Below, piece after piece: positions 53,860 through 61,820 of a stretch of DNA of 61,820 nucleotides. The translations under genes were made by a program, and so were the position numbers. The notes beneath the pieces were generated by a model, which saw nothing but the letters and a program-made list of their open reading frames with translations, did not search any database and had not been told where the DNA came from. Positions within the stretch are counted from its first letter, which is position 1, and the number at the start of each line of letters is the position of its first letter. The DNA is from Acetofilamentum sp. (lineage in GTDB: Bacteria > Bacteroidota > Bacteroidia > Bacteroidales > JAADGE01): the NCBI GenBank assembly GCA_020720665.1, contig DYOF01000003.1, forward strand, positions 1 to 61,820, in the 5' to 3' direction.

Positions 53860-55377
53860 ATGATTCAAATTAAAGATTTTAAGGGTTTTGAAGGTCAAAC
53901 CATTGAAACACAAGGCTGGGTAATGAATAAACGCAGCGGTAAAGGTATAGAATTTATTATATTACGTGACGGAAGCGGGTTTGCTCAATGCATTGTAAGC
54001 GAAGAAAATGTTTCTCCGGCAACCTTCGACAGAGCAAAACGTCTTTCACAAGAAACTTCCGTTAAATTATCCGGAAAAATTATTAAGGACGACAAACAAA
54101 TCGGCGGGTATGAAATGCATGTCGACGATATAGAAATAATCGGAGAATCTGTTGACTATCCCATAAGCAACAAAGAACACGGTATTGAGTTTTTAATGGA
54201 TAACCGGCACTTATGGTTGCGTTCCAAACGACAATGGGCAATCTTAAAAATCAGAAATCGTATTATTCTTTCAATTCATAATTTCTTTCAAAAAGAAGGT
54301 TTCATACAAACGGATTCACCAATTTTTACCGGAAACGCTGCCGAAGGTTCAACAACTTTATTCTCATCAAAATATTATGACCAAGATGCTTACCTCGCAC
54401 AAACCGGTCAATTATACGGTGAAGCTATGGCTATGGCTATGGGAAAAATTTACACTTTCGGACCGACTTTCAGAGCCGAAAAATCGAAAACAAGAAGACA
54501 CCTTTCAGAATTTTGGATGATTGAACCGGAAATGGCATTCTTTGATAACGATATGAATATGGATTTAATTGAAAATTTCATAAAACATATTGTTACAGAT
54601 GTTCTTGAAAACTGTAAAGAAGAATTAGAAATTTTGGAACGTAATTTAAGTGTTTTCAAAAATATAGCTAAATTACGATTTCCAAGATTAACATACGATG
54701 AAGCTGTTAAAATAATTAAAGGAGAAAAAACAATTAACGGTAAAAAAAGTACCGATATTTTGATAGAAGATTTAGCCGAGGTTAAAGCTCAAATAAATAA
54801 CAAAAAAGCTGAGCTTCAGGAAAAAGAAAAAGAAATTGCCGGAGGGCTTAAAAAAGGAGTTAAAAATTTTATTCAAAATAAAATAGATCAATTGAAAAAC
54901 GAAATTTCAGATTTAGAAATCGTTGAAAAAAACATCCCTCAATGGTTAAGTTCAGCTGAAAATTTCAGATACGGAAATGATTTCGGCGGTTCTGACGAAA
55001 CAGTAATTACCAGAATGTTTGATGTTCCGGTAATGGTATATAATTGGCCCCATGAAATTAAAGCCTTTTATATGAAACGTGATAAAGCAATGCCGGAAAT
55101 GGCTAAAGGTGTTGATGTTTTAGCTCCGGAAGGTTACGGAGAAATTGTAGGCGGTGGTGAAAGAGAAACCGATTTGAATTTATTACTTTCAAAAATCGAA
55201 GAACACAAACTTCCGTTGAAAGAATTTGAATGGTATTTAGATTTGAGAAAATACGGGTCTGTTCCTCATTCAGGTTTCGGCTTAGGTTTAGAGCGAACTG
55301 TTGCATGGATTTGCGGCACACAACATATCAGGGAAACTATTCCGTTTCCGAGATACTACGGACGATTACACCCGTAA
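53860..55377 (+). CDS. asnS: Asparaginyl-tRNA synthetase with coiled-coil insertion
   Basis: A 505-residue class IIb synthetase, longer than the usual 430-470. The OB-fold anticodon domain (GWVMNKRSGKGIEFIILRDGSGF) is followed by motif 1 and motif 2 (FGPTFRAEKSKTRRHLSEFWMIEPEMAF) and motif 3 (GFGLGLERTVAWICG). GEIVGGGERE and the PFPRYYGRLHP end are typical of AsnRS. An insertion of about 80 residues, near residues 285-365, is charged and predicted to form a coiled coil (EDLAEVKAQINNKKAELQEKEKEIAG); its ends align with the normal YDEAVKII and FRYGNDFGG. Its role is unknown. Confidence 0.95.
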   Translation: MIQIKDFKGFEGQTIETQGWVMNKRSGKGIEFIILRDGSGFAQCIVSEENVSPATFDRAKRLSQETSVKLSGKIIKDDKQIGGYEMHVDDIEIIGESVDYPISNKEHGIEFLMDNRHLWLRSKRQWAILKIRNRIILSIHNFFQKEGFIQTDSPIFTGNAAEGSTTLFSSKYYDQDAYLAQTGQLYGEAMAMAMGKIYTFGPTFRAEKSKTRRHLSEFWMIEPEMAFFDNDMNMDLIENFIKHIVTDVLENCKEELEILERNLSVFKNIAKLRFPRLTYDEAVKIIKGEKTINGKKSTDILIEDLAEVKAQINNKKAELQEKEKEIAGGLKKGVKNFIQNKIDQLKNEISDLEIVEKNIPQWLSSAENFRYGNDFGGSDETVITRMFDVPVMVYNWPHEIKAFYMKRDKAMPEMAKGVDVLAPEGYGEIVGGGERETDLNLLLSKIEEHKLPLKEFEWYLDLRKYGSVPHSGFGLGLERTVAWICGTQHIRETIPFPRYYGRLHP

Positions 55378-55392
55378 ACTGATAACTTCATT

Positions 55393-55423
55393 AAGCAAGA
55401 GTAATATCCTATAGCTCTTGTTT
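55393..55423 (+). terminator. Probable terminator between asnS and mutY
   Basis: A 9-bp stem (aagcaagag / ctcttgttt, one G-T pair) with a 13-nt loop and a short T-rich tail lies between the two genes. Confidence 0.55.
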
Positions 55424-55434
55424 AATTTTACCCT

Positions 55435-56493
55435 ATGAACTTTTCAAATCAATTATTAAATTGGTACGACCAAAACAAACGGGAATTGGAATGGAGAAAA
55501 ACAACCTATCCCTACTCTGTTTGGTTATCAGAAGTTATAATGCAACAAACCCAAATTATTCAAGGCACACCTTACTATTTAAAATTTATTAAAACCTATC
55601 CGACTATTTTTGATTTAGCCCGAGCAGAAGAACGCGAGGTTTTATTATTATGGCAAGGACTCGGTTATTATTCAAGAGGCCGAAACCTCCTTGAAACAGC
55701 AAAATACATTGTAAGCAATTTTAACGGTGTTTTTCCCGACAATTACAAAGCCTTAATAACTCTTTCAGGGATAGGAGATTATACGGCTTCGGCAATTTTA
55801 TCAGTTTGTTTTAATAAGGCTGTTCCGGCTATTGACGGTAATGTTCTGCGTTTAATCTCGCGTTTTTATGAAATTAAAGAGCCTGTAAATAAAGCATCAG
55901 GTAGGAATACGGTAAAAAAAATATGTGAAACGCTGATTTCAGATAAACGTCCGGGCGATTTCAATCAGGCTATGATGGATTATTCATCAGTCGTTTGCTC
56001 ACCGAAAAAACCTGATTGCATACATTGCATTTTTAATAACGATTGCATTTCATTTAAAAATAATCATGTTGAATGTTTTCCGATTAAAGAAAAAAACCCG
56101 ACAAAAAAATCGGAATATTGGTTTTATTTTATCATTCAGGATACAAAGCACAGAAAATTGTATATTGAAAAACGTAATGAGGGAATTTGGAAAAATCTTT
56201 ATCAATTTCCTGTATTTATTTCGTTAAAAAAAATTTCAGAAATAGAGGCTTTAAATAAGTTTGTAACAACAAATAATTTACCGGCAAATTTTGAAGTTAA
56301 AAGCATCTCTGACGAATATAAACACATCCTGTCGCACAAAATATTGTATGTGAAATTTTTTGTTCTTAAATCAAGTTTTTTTGCAAATTTAAATCTATCG
56401 GAACAAATAAGTTTTGTTTCAAAAAACAATTTATCGGATTATCCGTTTCCGGCAGTTATTAACAAATACATTAATCAAGGGTTTACCGTTTAA
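55435..56493 (+). CDS. mutY: A/G-specific adenine glycosylase
   Basis: A 352-residue DNA glycosylase that removes adenine opposite 8-oxoguanine. SEVIMQQTQ holds the catalytic Glu (near residue 32). TLSGIGDYTASAILSVCF is the helix-hairpin-helix, and VPAIDGNVLRLISRF has the catalytic Asp. The 4Fe-4S motif CSPKKPDCIHCIFNNDC is complete (near residues 184-200). The C-terminal NUDIX-like 8-oxoG recognition domain follows from about 220. It ends with an 11-base overlap with the convergent TetR gene. Confidence 0.95.
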   Translation: MNFSNQLLNWYDQNKRELEWRKTTYPYSVWLSEVIMQQTQIIQGTPYYLKFIKTYPTIFDLARAEEREVLLLWQGLGYYSRGRNLLETAKYIVSNFNGVFPDNYKALITLSGIGDYTASAILSVCFNKAVPAIDGNVLRLISRFYEIKEPVNKASGRNTVKKICETLISDKRPGDFNQAMMDYSSVVCSPKKPDCIHCIFNNDCISFKNNHVECFPIKEKNPTKKSEYWFYFIIQDTKHRKLYIEKRNEGIWKNLYQFPVFISLKKISEIEALNKFVTTNNLPANFEVKSISDEYKHILSHKILYVKFFVLKSSFFANLNLSEQISFVSKNNLSDYPFPAVINKYINQGFTV

Positions 56494-57076
56494 TAATTCC
56501 GTATAAAACAACATTTAAAATATTTTTAACCTTCTCTTCCATCAGCGGATCTTCCGGGTTATGCAATAAGGTTGATTCAATACCTCTCATTGCGGTAACA
56601 ATCCCGACAGCGGCATATTGCAAATCATATATTTTAAAATAATCAGCATTAACTCCGCTTCTTAAAATATCTCTGAAGATACTGAATTCTTCTCTGTCAT
56701 AAATGTTCTTTAATTTATTAACAAATTTAATTTGTTTTAAATAAGTGCTGTTTAAAGCTTTATGAAAATTAGCAAGAATTTTATCCGTTTGTAAACGAAT
56801 CATAATATAACTTTTCAATTTTTCGTGTGGAGTTTCGGCTGTGGCAATTGCCTTTAAAACTATTTCTCGATATATTCGAGCTTCAGATAAAATCACAGCC
56901 TTAAAGATTTCTTCTTTACTTGCAAAGTAATAATAAATAGAACTTTTTGCCTTTCCGGATGCTTTTGCCACATCAGCCATTGATGTTTTCTTAAAACCGT
57001 ATTTTTTAAATACCGCAGCCGCCGCATGTATTATTGAATTTCGTTTTTCTCTTTGTTTTGTTGTTAAATCTTTCAT
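56483..57076 (-). CDS. TetR family transcriptional regulator
   Basis: A 197-residue regulator. The N-terminal helix-turn-helix is clear: KRNSIIHAAAAVFKKYGFKKTSMADVAKASGKAKSSIYYYFASKEEIFKAVI (about residues 13-64). The remainder is the variable ligand-binding domain (helical, with YIMIRLQTDKILANFHKALNS). The ligand is unknown. Its start codon abuts an inverted/direct repeat at 57077-57105, a likely autoregulatory operator. No transporter gene is adjacent; neighbours are mutY and the propeller/phosphatase. Confidence 0.92.
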   Translation of the reverse strand: MKDLTTKQREKRNSIIHAAAAVFKKYGFKKTSMADVAKASGKAKSSIYYYFASKEEIFKAVILSEARIYREIVLKAIATAETPHEKLKSYIMIRLQTDKILANFHKALNSTYLKQIKFVNKLKNIYDREEFSIFRDILRSGVNADYFKIYDLQYAAVGIVTAMRGIESTLLHNPEDPLMEEKVKNILNVVLYGIIKR

Positions 57077-57105
57077 TTTAGACTTTTTAGACTTTTTGGT
57101 CTAAA
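57077..57105 (-). promoter_or_regulatory. Putative operator of the TetR gene
   Basis: TTTAGAC occurs at 57077-57083 and 57086-57092, spaced by 9 bases, and its inverted form GTCTAAA at 57099-57105. The second and third half-sites form a 20-bp dyad with a 6-nt spacer. A -7-like sequence TAAATTTA read on the minus strand overlaps the last half-site. The array begins at the base next to the ATG at 57076. Confidence 0.65.
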
Positions 57106-57135
57106 TTTACAACAATATTTTTATTTACAAAAAAA

Positions 57136-57155
57136 CCCCTTTAAAATTAAAGGGG
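57136..57155 (-). terminator. Terminator of the propeller/phosphatase gene at 57164
   Basis: A 9-bp perfect stem (cccctttaa / ttaaagggg) with a 2-nt loop is flanked by A-rich and T-rich runs. On the minus strand the T run lies directly after the stop at 57164. Confidence 0.88.
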
Positions 57156-57163
57156 CTTTTTTT

Positions 57164-60100
57164 TTATATCTCTATTCCGATAATCAGAATATCATCTACT
57201 TGTTTATAAACTCTTCCTGTATTATCTTTAAAGCTCATCCAATACTGCAAAAATTCTTCTAATGCCTTTTTCTGTTCATCCACCGATTTTTTATTATTTT
57301 CTAATAAAATGTTTTGCAAGTTTTCGGATCTAATTTTTTGATTATTTTTTCCTCCGAATTGATCAACAAAGCCATCGGAGAAAATATATAAGAAATCGCC
57401 TTTTTGAATTTCTATGATATTGTTCGAAAACGATTCTTTTTCTCTGAGGTAAATTCCTATCGGCATTCTGTCCGGTTTTATGCGTTCTGCATTTCCGTTA
57501 CGAATTATTAACAGAGGGTTATATGCGCCGGCAAATTGCAACTGCATATTTTCCATGTCAATAATACATAATGCAATATCCATCCCGTCTTTTGCTTCAT
57601 TATCTTTTCCTGTTTGTCGCAGCGAGCGTTTTACGTTTTCGCGAAGTCGATTTAAAATAATATTTGCTTCTAATATTTCTTCTTTATTTACAATTTCATT
57701 TAAAAATGACATACCCAACATACTCATAAAAGCACCCGGAACACCGTGGCCGGTACAATCTGCCGCAACGATTACTGTTTTATTTCCTTTTTGTGTTGCC
57801 CAATAAAAATCTCCGCTCACAATATCACGAGGTTTGAACAGCACAAAATGTTCTCCTAATATTTCTTGTAAATAATCATCCGGAGGTAATACAGCTTCTT
57901 GAATTCTGCTTGCATAATGGATACTGTCCATAATGTGTTTTTGCTGCTTTTCAATTTTATCTTTTGCTTTTTCTACTTTTTCTTTTTGTTCTTGGATTTC
58001 ATCTCGTTGTGCCGTTATTTCTTCATTTTGCATTCTTATTTCTGCGGTACGTTCTTTCACAATTTGCTCTAATTTTTCATTTTCTCGTTTTAGCTTTTTT
58101 GTATATAAGCGAATAATTATAATAATTGCAAAAACAGCCATTATTAAAAAGGAAATATAAGCCCAAACAGTTCTGTACCAAGGCGGTAGCACCTCAAAAC
58201 TAAACCGTGCAATCGGGCTTTCTATATTATAAATATTTTTGGCTTTTACTTCAAATATGTATGTTCCTTCGTGCAAATTAGTGTATCTGGTGTCATTTTT
58301 TTTGTCCCATTTTGACCATGCTTCTGTTTCTCCTGATAATCTATAGCTATAAACAGTTTCTTCACTCTTTTCAAAAAAAGGTGATGCCCATTCAAATGTA
58401 ATTGTATTGTATTTATAGCTTAAAATCGGTTGATTTTCAGGCTTTTGCTCAAGAACAACGGATGGGATATTTCCGTTATATTCAATATAATTTCCGTTAA
58501 ATAAAACCGAATCGAAGGCTGTTGAAACTTTAGTAATTATAGTATTGAACGATTCGGAATAGTTTTTTTGTATGGTTCTGTTGTATTTAAAAAGTCCTTT
58601 TTCGTTACCTACCCATGTATAGTCTCCGTCAAAATATATTAAGTAGCTTGGTTTCTGAGGTAATATTTTTGAAAAAACAGAATCTTTTCCGACAGATTTA
58701 TTCAAATTGAATTTAATTAAATTAAAGTTTAAGTTATCTGCATTTGTTTCGTAAACAGACATCCAATATTCTTTATTAAAGTTTTTAAAATTAAAAATGC
58801 CGAGATGTTCTTCTGTTAATTGGTTTCCAAAATCTCTTAGGGGTTCGACTTCAAAGGTTTTTTCGTTAATTGTATATAAACCGGATTCACTCACAATTAA
58901 AACCTTTCCGTTGTATTCTGTTAAATTATAGTCTCTGCCTTGCATAGGCAGACCTTTGGTCGAATCTATATCAATTTTTGATTTATCGTAAAAATCATCA
59001 ATAATTGTAATCCCGACTGTTGAGCCCAAAGCCAAAAAATTTTTATTTTCATAAATACTTCTGACTTCTTGATGAATACTGTCATGTTTTCCTTCGTTTA
59101 TCCAACTTCCTTTATCGTATCTGACTAAGTTTAATCCTGTAGTACCGACATAAAGAAGCGATGAGTCTTTGGCCGATTGATAGAGCTTAAATGCTTGTTG
59201 CATTTCGACAACTAGCTTTATTTCTTTTTCTGAAACTTCATAAATTCCTTCTGCAGTACCCAATAAAAGTTTTTTTTCGTTTGAACCGGGCACATCAAAT
59301 TCCATTAAATCCCATGCTTGAAGCGCATCGCCTATTTTTACGAATGATTTATTTAAATCGTTTTCTGCTAAATAATAAACGGCACTTCCTGAAATCAAAT
59401 AAAGTAAATTATTAAATCGTAAAGCATCAAAATACGGAGGACCTTCCAGTCCGGTATATTCATTCCATGTAGTAAAGGGTCCGGTAAAGTCGGCACGGTA
59501 AATTCCGTCATCGTCATTTGAAAACCATAAAGCTCCTCCGTCTTTATCTGAGTTACTGAATATTGAATAAATATAATGCTGAGGTAATCCGGTTTTCTCT
59601 GTCAAGTGCTTTATTATTTTTCCGGATTTATTTAGAATGATAATACCGTTGTTAAATGTGCCTAAAGCAATTGTTTCGTCATTCAGCATGTCGGCTGTAT
59701 AGGGAGAGCTTTCAGATATCAGCAGGTCATTTTCGGTAGTAAATTTTGATATCGCATCGCTTTTCTTTTGGGTATCATAAATGAATAAACCCATGCTTCT
59801 TGTAATTATTAAAATTTTAGTCCCATCATAAGGTAACATACCGTATATTCTCTCAAAAGCAAACTGTTCTCCGCCCGGTATTAAAATTGCTTTATCGTCT
59901 TTTACGACCGATAAACCTTTTTCCCATTCTCTGATATAAAACTGATTGTTAACAGAAAACGACAAGTGAAATGTTGATTTTTCCGGTTTTATAAAATTTA
60001 TTTTATTCAGTAAATTATTGGATTTATCAATCTTTAGAGGAAGTTCAGTGTAAAATACTTTTTCGAAACTTTGAAAATAAATTCGATTACCTGCAATTAG

Positions 60101-60508
60101 TGTTTTCCAAACAGAAGAAAAATCAAATTCCGGATTTTTTTTATAGTAATTTAAAAATAATGAGTAGAAATTTAATTTTCCTAAGGAATCGGGTAATAAA
60201 ACACCGAAATCGCTTTCTGCTCCGTAAAATACTAATCCGCTTTTATCAACGGCTAAGGATTTAATTATTGTGCTGTTCGGGTTGTTATAGGTTTTCCAGT
60301 TTTTCCCGTCAAATGTTTTTACCCCTAAATTACACCCAAAATACATAATACCTCTCCGGTCTTGGGTTATTGCCCATACCTGGCCGGATTCTCCGTAATC
60401 TTTATCAGTATATTTAACAAGCAAAGGCAAACCATCCTTATTCACTTGTGCAAGGGTATTGATGTTTACAATAAATAAAACAGAGATGAGCAAAAATATG
60501 TTTTTCAT
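57164..60508 (-). CDS. Second periplasmic propeller sensor with SpoIIE/PP2C phosphatase
   Basis: This 1114-residue paralogue of the 5067-8336 gene has the same order: signal peptide (ending LAQ); propeller repeats (SGQVWAITQDRRGIMYFGCNLGVKTFDG, ALWFSNDDDGIYRAD, GTFNNGIIILNKSG) to about 650; a Y_Y_Y domain (about 705-775); one membrane helix (about 778-800); a long coiled coil (about 806-865); and a SpoIIE phosphatase (about 880-1110). The motifs SGDFYW, DCTGHGVPGAFMS, DGMD, SDGFVDQFGG and DDILIIGI are intact. The coiled coil is longer than in the first copy and could form a dimeric signalling helix. It stands alone with a strong terminator. The substrate is unknown; an anti-anti-sigma-type protein is one possibility, but none is in the window. 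Confidence 0.9.
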   Translation of the reverse strand: MKNIFLLISVLFIVNINTLAQVNKDGLPLLVKYTDKDYGESGQVWAITQDRRGIMYFGCNLGVKTFDGKNWKTYNNPNSTIIKSLAVDKSGLVFYGAESDFGVLLPDSLGKLNFYSLFLNYYKKNPEFDFSSVWKTLIAGNRIYFQSFEKVFYTELPLKIDKSNNLLNKINFIKPEKSTFHLSFSVNNQFYIREWEKGLSVVKDDKAILIPGGEQFAFERIYGMLPYDGTKILIITRSMGLFIYDTQKKSDAISKFTTENDLLISESSPYTADMLNDETIALGTFNNGIIILNKSGKIIKHLTEKTGLPQHYIYSIFSNSDKDGGALWFSNDDDGIYRADFTGPFTTWNEYTGLEGPPYFDALRFNNLLYLISGSAVYYLAENDLNKSFVKIGDALQAWDLMEFDVPGSNEKKLLLGTAEGIYEVSEKEIKLVVEMQQAFKLYQSAKDSSLLYVGTTGLNLVRYDKGSWINEGKHDSIHQEVRSIYENKNFLALGSTVGITIIDDFYDKSKIDIDSTKGLPMQGRDYNLTEYNGKVLIVSESGLYTINEKTFEVEPLRDFGNQLTEEHLGIFNFKNFNKEYWMSVYETNADNLNFNLIKFNLNKSVGKDSVFSKILPQKPSYLIYFDGDYTWVGNEKGLFKYNRTIQKNYSESFNTIITKVSTAFDSVLFNGNYIEYNGNIPSVVLEQKPENQPILSYKYNTITFEWASPFFEKSEETVYSYRLSGETEAWSKWDKKNDTRYTNLHEGTYIFEVKAKNIYNIESPIARFSFEVLPPWYRTVWAYISFLIMAVFAIIIIIRLYTKKLKRENEKLEQIVKERTAEIRMQNEEITAQRDEIQEQKEKVEKAKDKIEKQQKHIMDSIHYASRIQEAVLPPDDYLQEILGEHFVLFKPRDIVSGDFYWATQKGNKTVIVAADCTGHGVPGAFMSMLGMSFLNEIVNKEEILEANIILNRLRENVKRSLRQTGKDNEAKDGMDIALCIIDMENMQLQFAGAYNPLLIIRNGNAERIKPDRMPIGIYLREKESFSNNIIEIQKGDFLYIFSDGFVDQFGGKNNQKIRSENLQNILLENNKKSVDEQKKALEEFLQYWMSFKDNTGRVYKQVDDILIIGIEI

Positions 60509-60686
60509 TTACATAGCATTTAATTAATATTTTCTCAATTATATTTAACTGAAAAAATTAAGTATTTTTATCGTTACAAATCTTGTGCAATTTATAACAA
60601 TATTTTAGAAAAAACTTTTTTTTGTGTAATGAATTTAAGCTTTATTTCTTTTTAGGTTAATTTATCGCTAATATTTCAATTTCTTT

Positions 60687-61736
60687 TTAAGGAACAAAAA
60701 TCATTTTATTTCTTACAAATGTGTTTGTAGAAATTAAGATATTGTAATAACCGGTATTATAAAGAAAAGGGACTTTCGTGGTTTTACATCTTCCGGCTTT
60801 TTTATTTAATAATAATTTTCCTGATATATCAAAGCAGTTGATACTTGTAATTTCGTACTGATCCGGGTTTAAAATTGTAATAAAACCGTCATTATAAAAC
60901 ACTTCAATATTTTTCATCTGTAAATCTTGCACAGAGCTAAACGCATTTTGTTCTCCGCCGGTAAAATCGCCGAACTCAGAAACCTGCCCGGAAAACATTA
61001 AATTAGACGCTTTATTTAATATATTCCAAGTTCCTGTCCAAAGTCCGCCGTATATTTCTGACTCTGAGCCGACTATATCGTAGGTGTTGTAATGAAACAC
61101 TAAATCGCTTATAAAATTTGTAATCCCTACTGAATTTATAGTCCAATATCGATTAAGATAATCGGCAGAGGAATTATTGTCGGGATGTTTATTGCTTTCA
61201 ACATCAACGGAATAATAAGCATTCGTGTATGTTCCTGAATTAAAAGCAATTTCAACAGGAGAGTAGGTTTCGGAATTTCCTATCGGGAATAGTATATCAT
61301 CGTTATTTTCAATTTCTTTTATCAACTTACCGCTTCCGTTAATATCAATCATATTATTTGAAGAAAAATTTCCGATAATTGACGAACCGGCACTTAAAAC
61401 CAAATTGTTATCGTTTAACACTAAACTACCGTTTTGTATGTTTAACTCATCTTCAATAAAGAGGTTGGATTCAAGACTTATATTATTTGAATTGTTAACA
61501 AGCATGTTTGAAAAACTGCTGTTTGTTGTTCCGCCTATTGTTTGTTCGTTGTTTCCGCTAAAAACAACAGTTACATTAAATAAATCATCAGATGAATTAT
61601 TAATATAGTCGGCATTATTTATTTTAATATAAGCATTGTTACCGCTTAATTTTGCACCTGAGTTAATTATAATTCCTGTTTGAGAATATCCTTGAAAAAC
61701 AATACCTATAAACAAAAAAATGAATATTTTTTTCAT
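60687..61736 (-). CDS. Secreted Asn-rich beta-repeat protein with probable T9SS sorting domain
   Basis: A 349-residue protein with a signal peptide ending GYSQ. Residues about 20-130 contain short parallel beta repeats rich in Asn/Ser (NNADYINNSSDDLFNVTVVFSGNNEQ, NLFIEDELNIQNGSLVLNDNNLVLSAGSS), as in right-handed beta-helix surface proteins. A second region (about 130-270) looks like the middle domain of T9SS cargo. The last 75 residues (ITSINCFDISGKLLLNKKAGRCKTTKVPFLYNTGYYNILIST) resemble a T9SS type A sorting domain but lack the usual VYPNP start; two cysteines near residues 302 and 317 are unusual. Its leader matches that of the DUF4139 gene at 23057. Confidence 0.72.
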   Translation of the reverse strand: MKKIFIFLFIGIVFQGYSQTGIIINSGAKLSGNNAYIKINNADYINNSSDDLFNVTVVFSGNNEQTIGGTTNSSFSNMLVNNSNNISLESNLFIEDELNIQNGSLVLNDNNLVLSAGSSIIGNFSSNNMIDINGSGKLIKEIENNDDILFPIGNSETYSPVEIAFNSGTYTNAYYSVDVESNKHPDNNSSADYLNRYWTINSVGITNFISDLVFHYNTYDIVGSESEIYGGLWTGTWNILNKASNLMFSGQVSEFGDFTGGEQNAFSSVQDLQMKNIEVFYNDGFITILNPDQYEITSINCFDISGKLLLNKKAGRCKTTKVPFLYNTGYYNILISTNTFVRNKMIFVP

Positions 61737-61820
61737 CTGTCTAAAAATTTATAATTAATTAATATTCTGCAAATTGAATGCACATACTTATTTATAAAAC
61801 TTGTTTTTCCCCGCAGATAG
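61737..61820 (-). repeat. Shared leader, copy B (upstream of the T9SS cargo gene)
   Basis: On the minus strand these 84 bases lead into the ATG at 61736 and match 22974-23056 (45 of the first 53 positions, plus a nearly identical A/T-rich 3' part with one 1-base indel). The match reaches the window edge, so the element may extend further. Confidence 0.7.

Noticed and set aside
1..61820. tRNA, rRNA, CRISPR array, insertion sequence or prophage
   Set aside because: No cloverleaf with CCA-end context, no 16S/23S-like tract, no regular repeat-spacer array, and no transposase, integrase or phage structural gene was found on either strand. Short tRNA genes were searched by eye only.

Overview
The window is AT-rich, gene-dense chromosomal DNA from a member of the Bacteroidetes (Bacteroidota, probably class Bacteroidia). 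Four things support this. Many genes are preceded by the phylum's own promoter type (TAnnTTTG at -7, sometimes TTTG or TTG near -33) rather than by strong Shine-Dalgarno sites. Several secreted proteins end in, or resemble, type IX secretion sorting domains. Families largely typical of this phylum are present (propeller/Y_Y_Y regulators, DUF5723, DUF6029 with Omp28, PorT-like barrels, DUF3857). RNA and translation genes are scattered rather than grouped. The species cannot be named from the sequence.

Layout. 1-2 kb: the end of an incoming gene, a bidirectional terminator, a 54-residue small protein and a sulfide:quinone oxidoreductase-like flavoprotein, probably one minus-strand unit with a near-perfect promoter. 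2-5 kb: a DUF3857/transglutaminase-fold secreted protein that has lost its catalytic residues, and a sodium:solute symporter. 5-9.6 kb: a minus-strand operon of a Crp/Fnr regulator, an orphan biotin carrier protein and a periplasmic propeller sensor ending in a SpoIIE-type phosphatase. 9.7-12.8 kb: OsmC, glycyl-tRNA synthetase, DusB. 12.8-19.5 kb: five uncharacterised envelope genes. 19.7-28 kb: PiT phosphate transporter, RecO, a DUF4139 protein, a DUF4846 lipoprotein, a flippase and a universal stress protein. 28.3-30.9 kb: a class III cyclase fused to an HD domain, and a branched-chain aminotransferase. 31-39 kb: surface-polysaccharide genes (YfhO, GT2, KpsS-like, methyltransferase, and an FrhB/pyruvyltransferase fusion). 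39.3-42.7 kb: SpmA-SpmB fusion, a small exported protein, a GH3 enzyme. 42.8-47.3 kb: an envelope operon of a barrel protein, a T9SS cargo, a TlpA thioredoxin, DUF6029 and Omp28. 47.4-52 kb: CvpA, TyrRS, Wzz and O-antigen ligase. 52-57 kb: LepA, AsnRS, MutY, TetR. 57-61.8 kb: a second propeller/SpoIIE phosphatase and a T9SS cargo.

Working together. The polysaccharide genes at 25.6-27.1, 31-39 and 49.5-52 kb suggest capsule or O-antigen assembly dispersed over several loci. The envelope genes at 12.8-19.5 and 42.8-47.3 kb form two outer-membrane clusters. The two propeller/SpoIIE proteins probably turn periplasmic signals into dephosphorylation of a cytoplasmic partner encoded elsewhere.

The least explained material is non-coding. 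Two 145-bp elements (28084-28228 and 47957-48101) lie in opposite orientation, with matching inverted ends and a 39-nt core identical at 38 positions. A leader of about 84 bp is shared by two secreted-protein genes 38 kb apart (23 kb and 61.7 kb). A palindromic operator abuts the TetR gene. No tRNA, rRNA, CRISPR array, transposase, integrase or phage gene was found.
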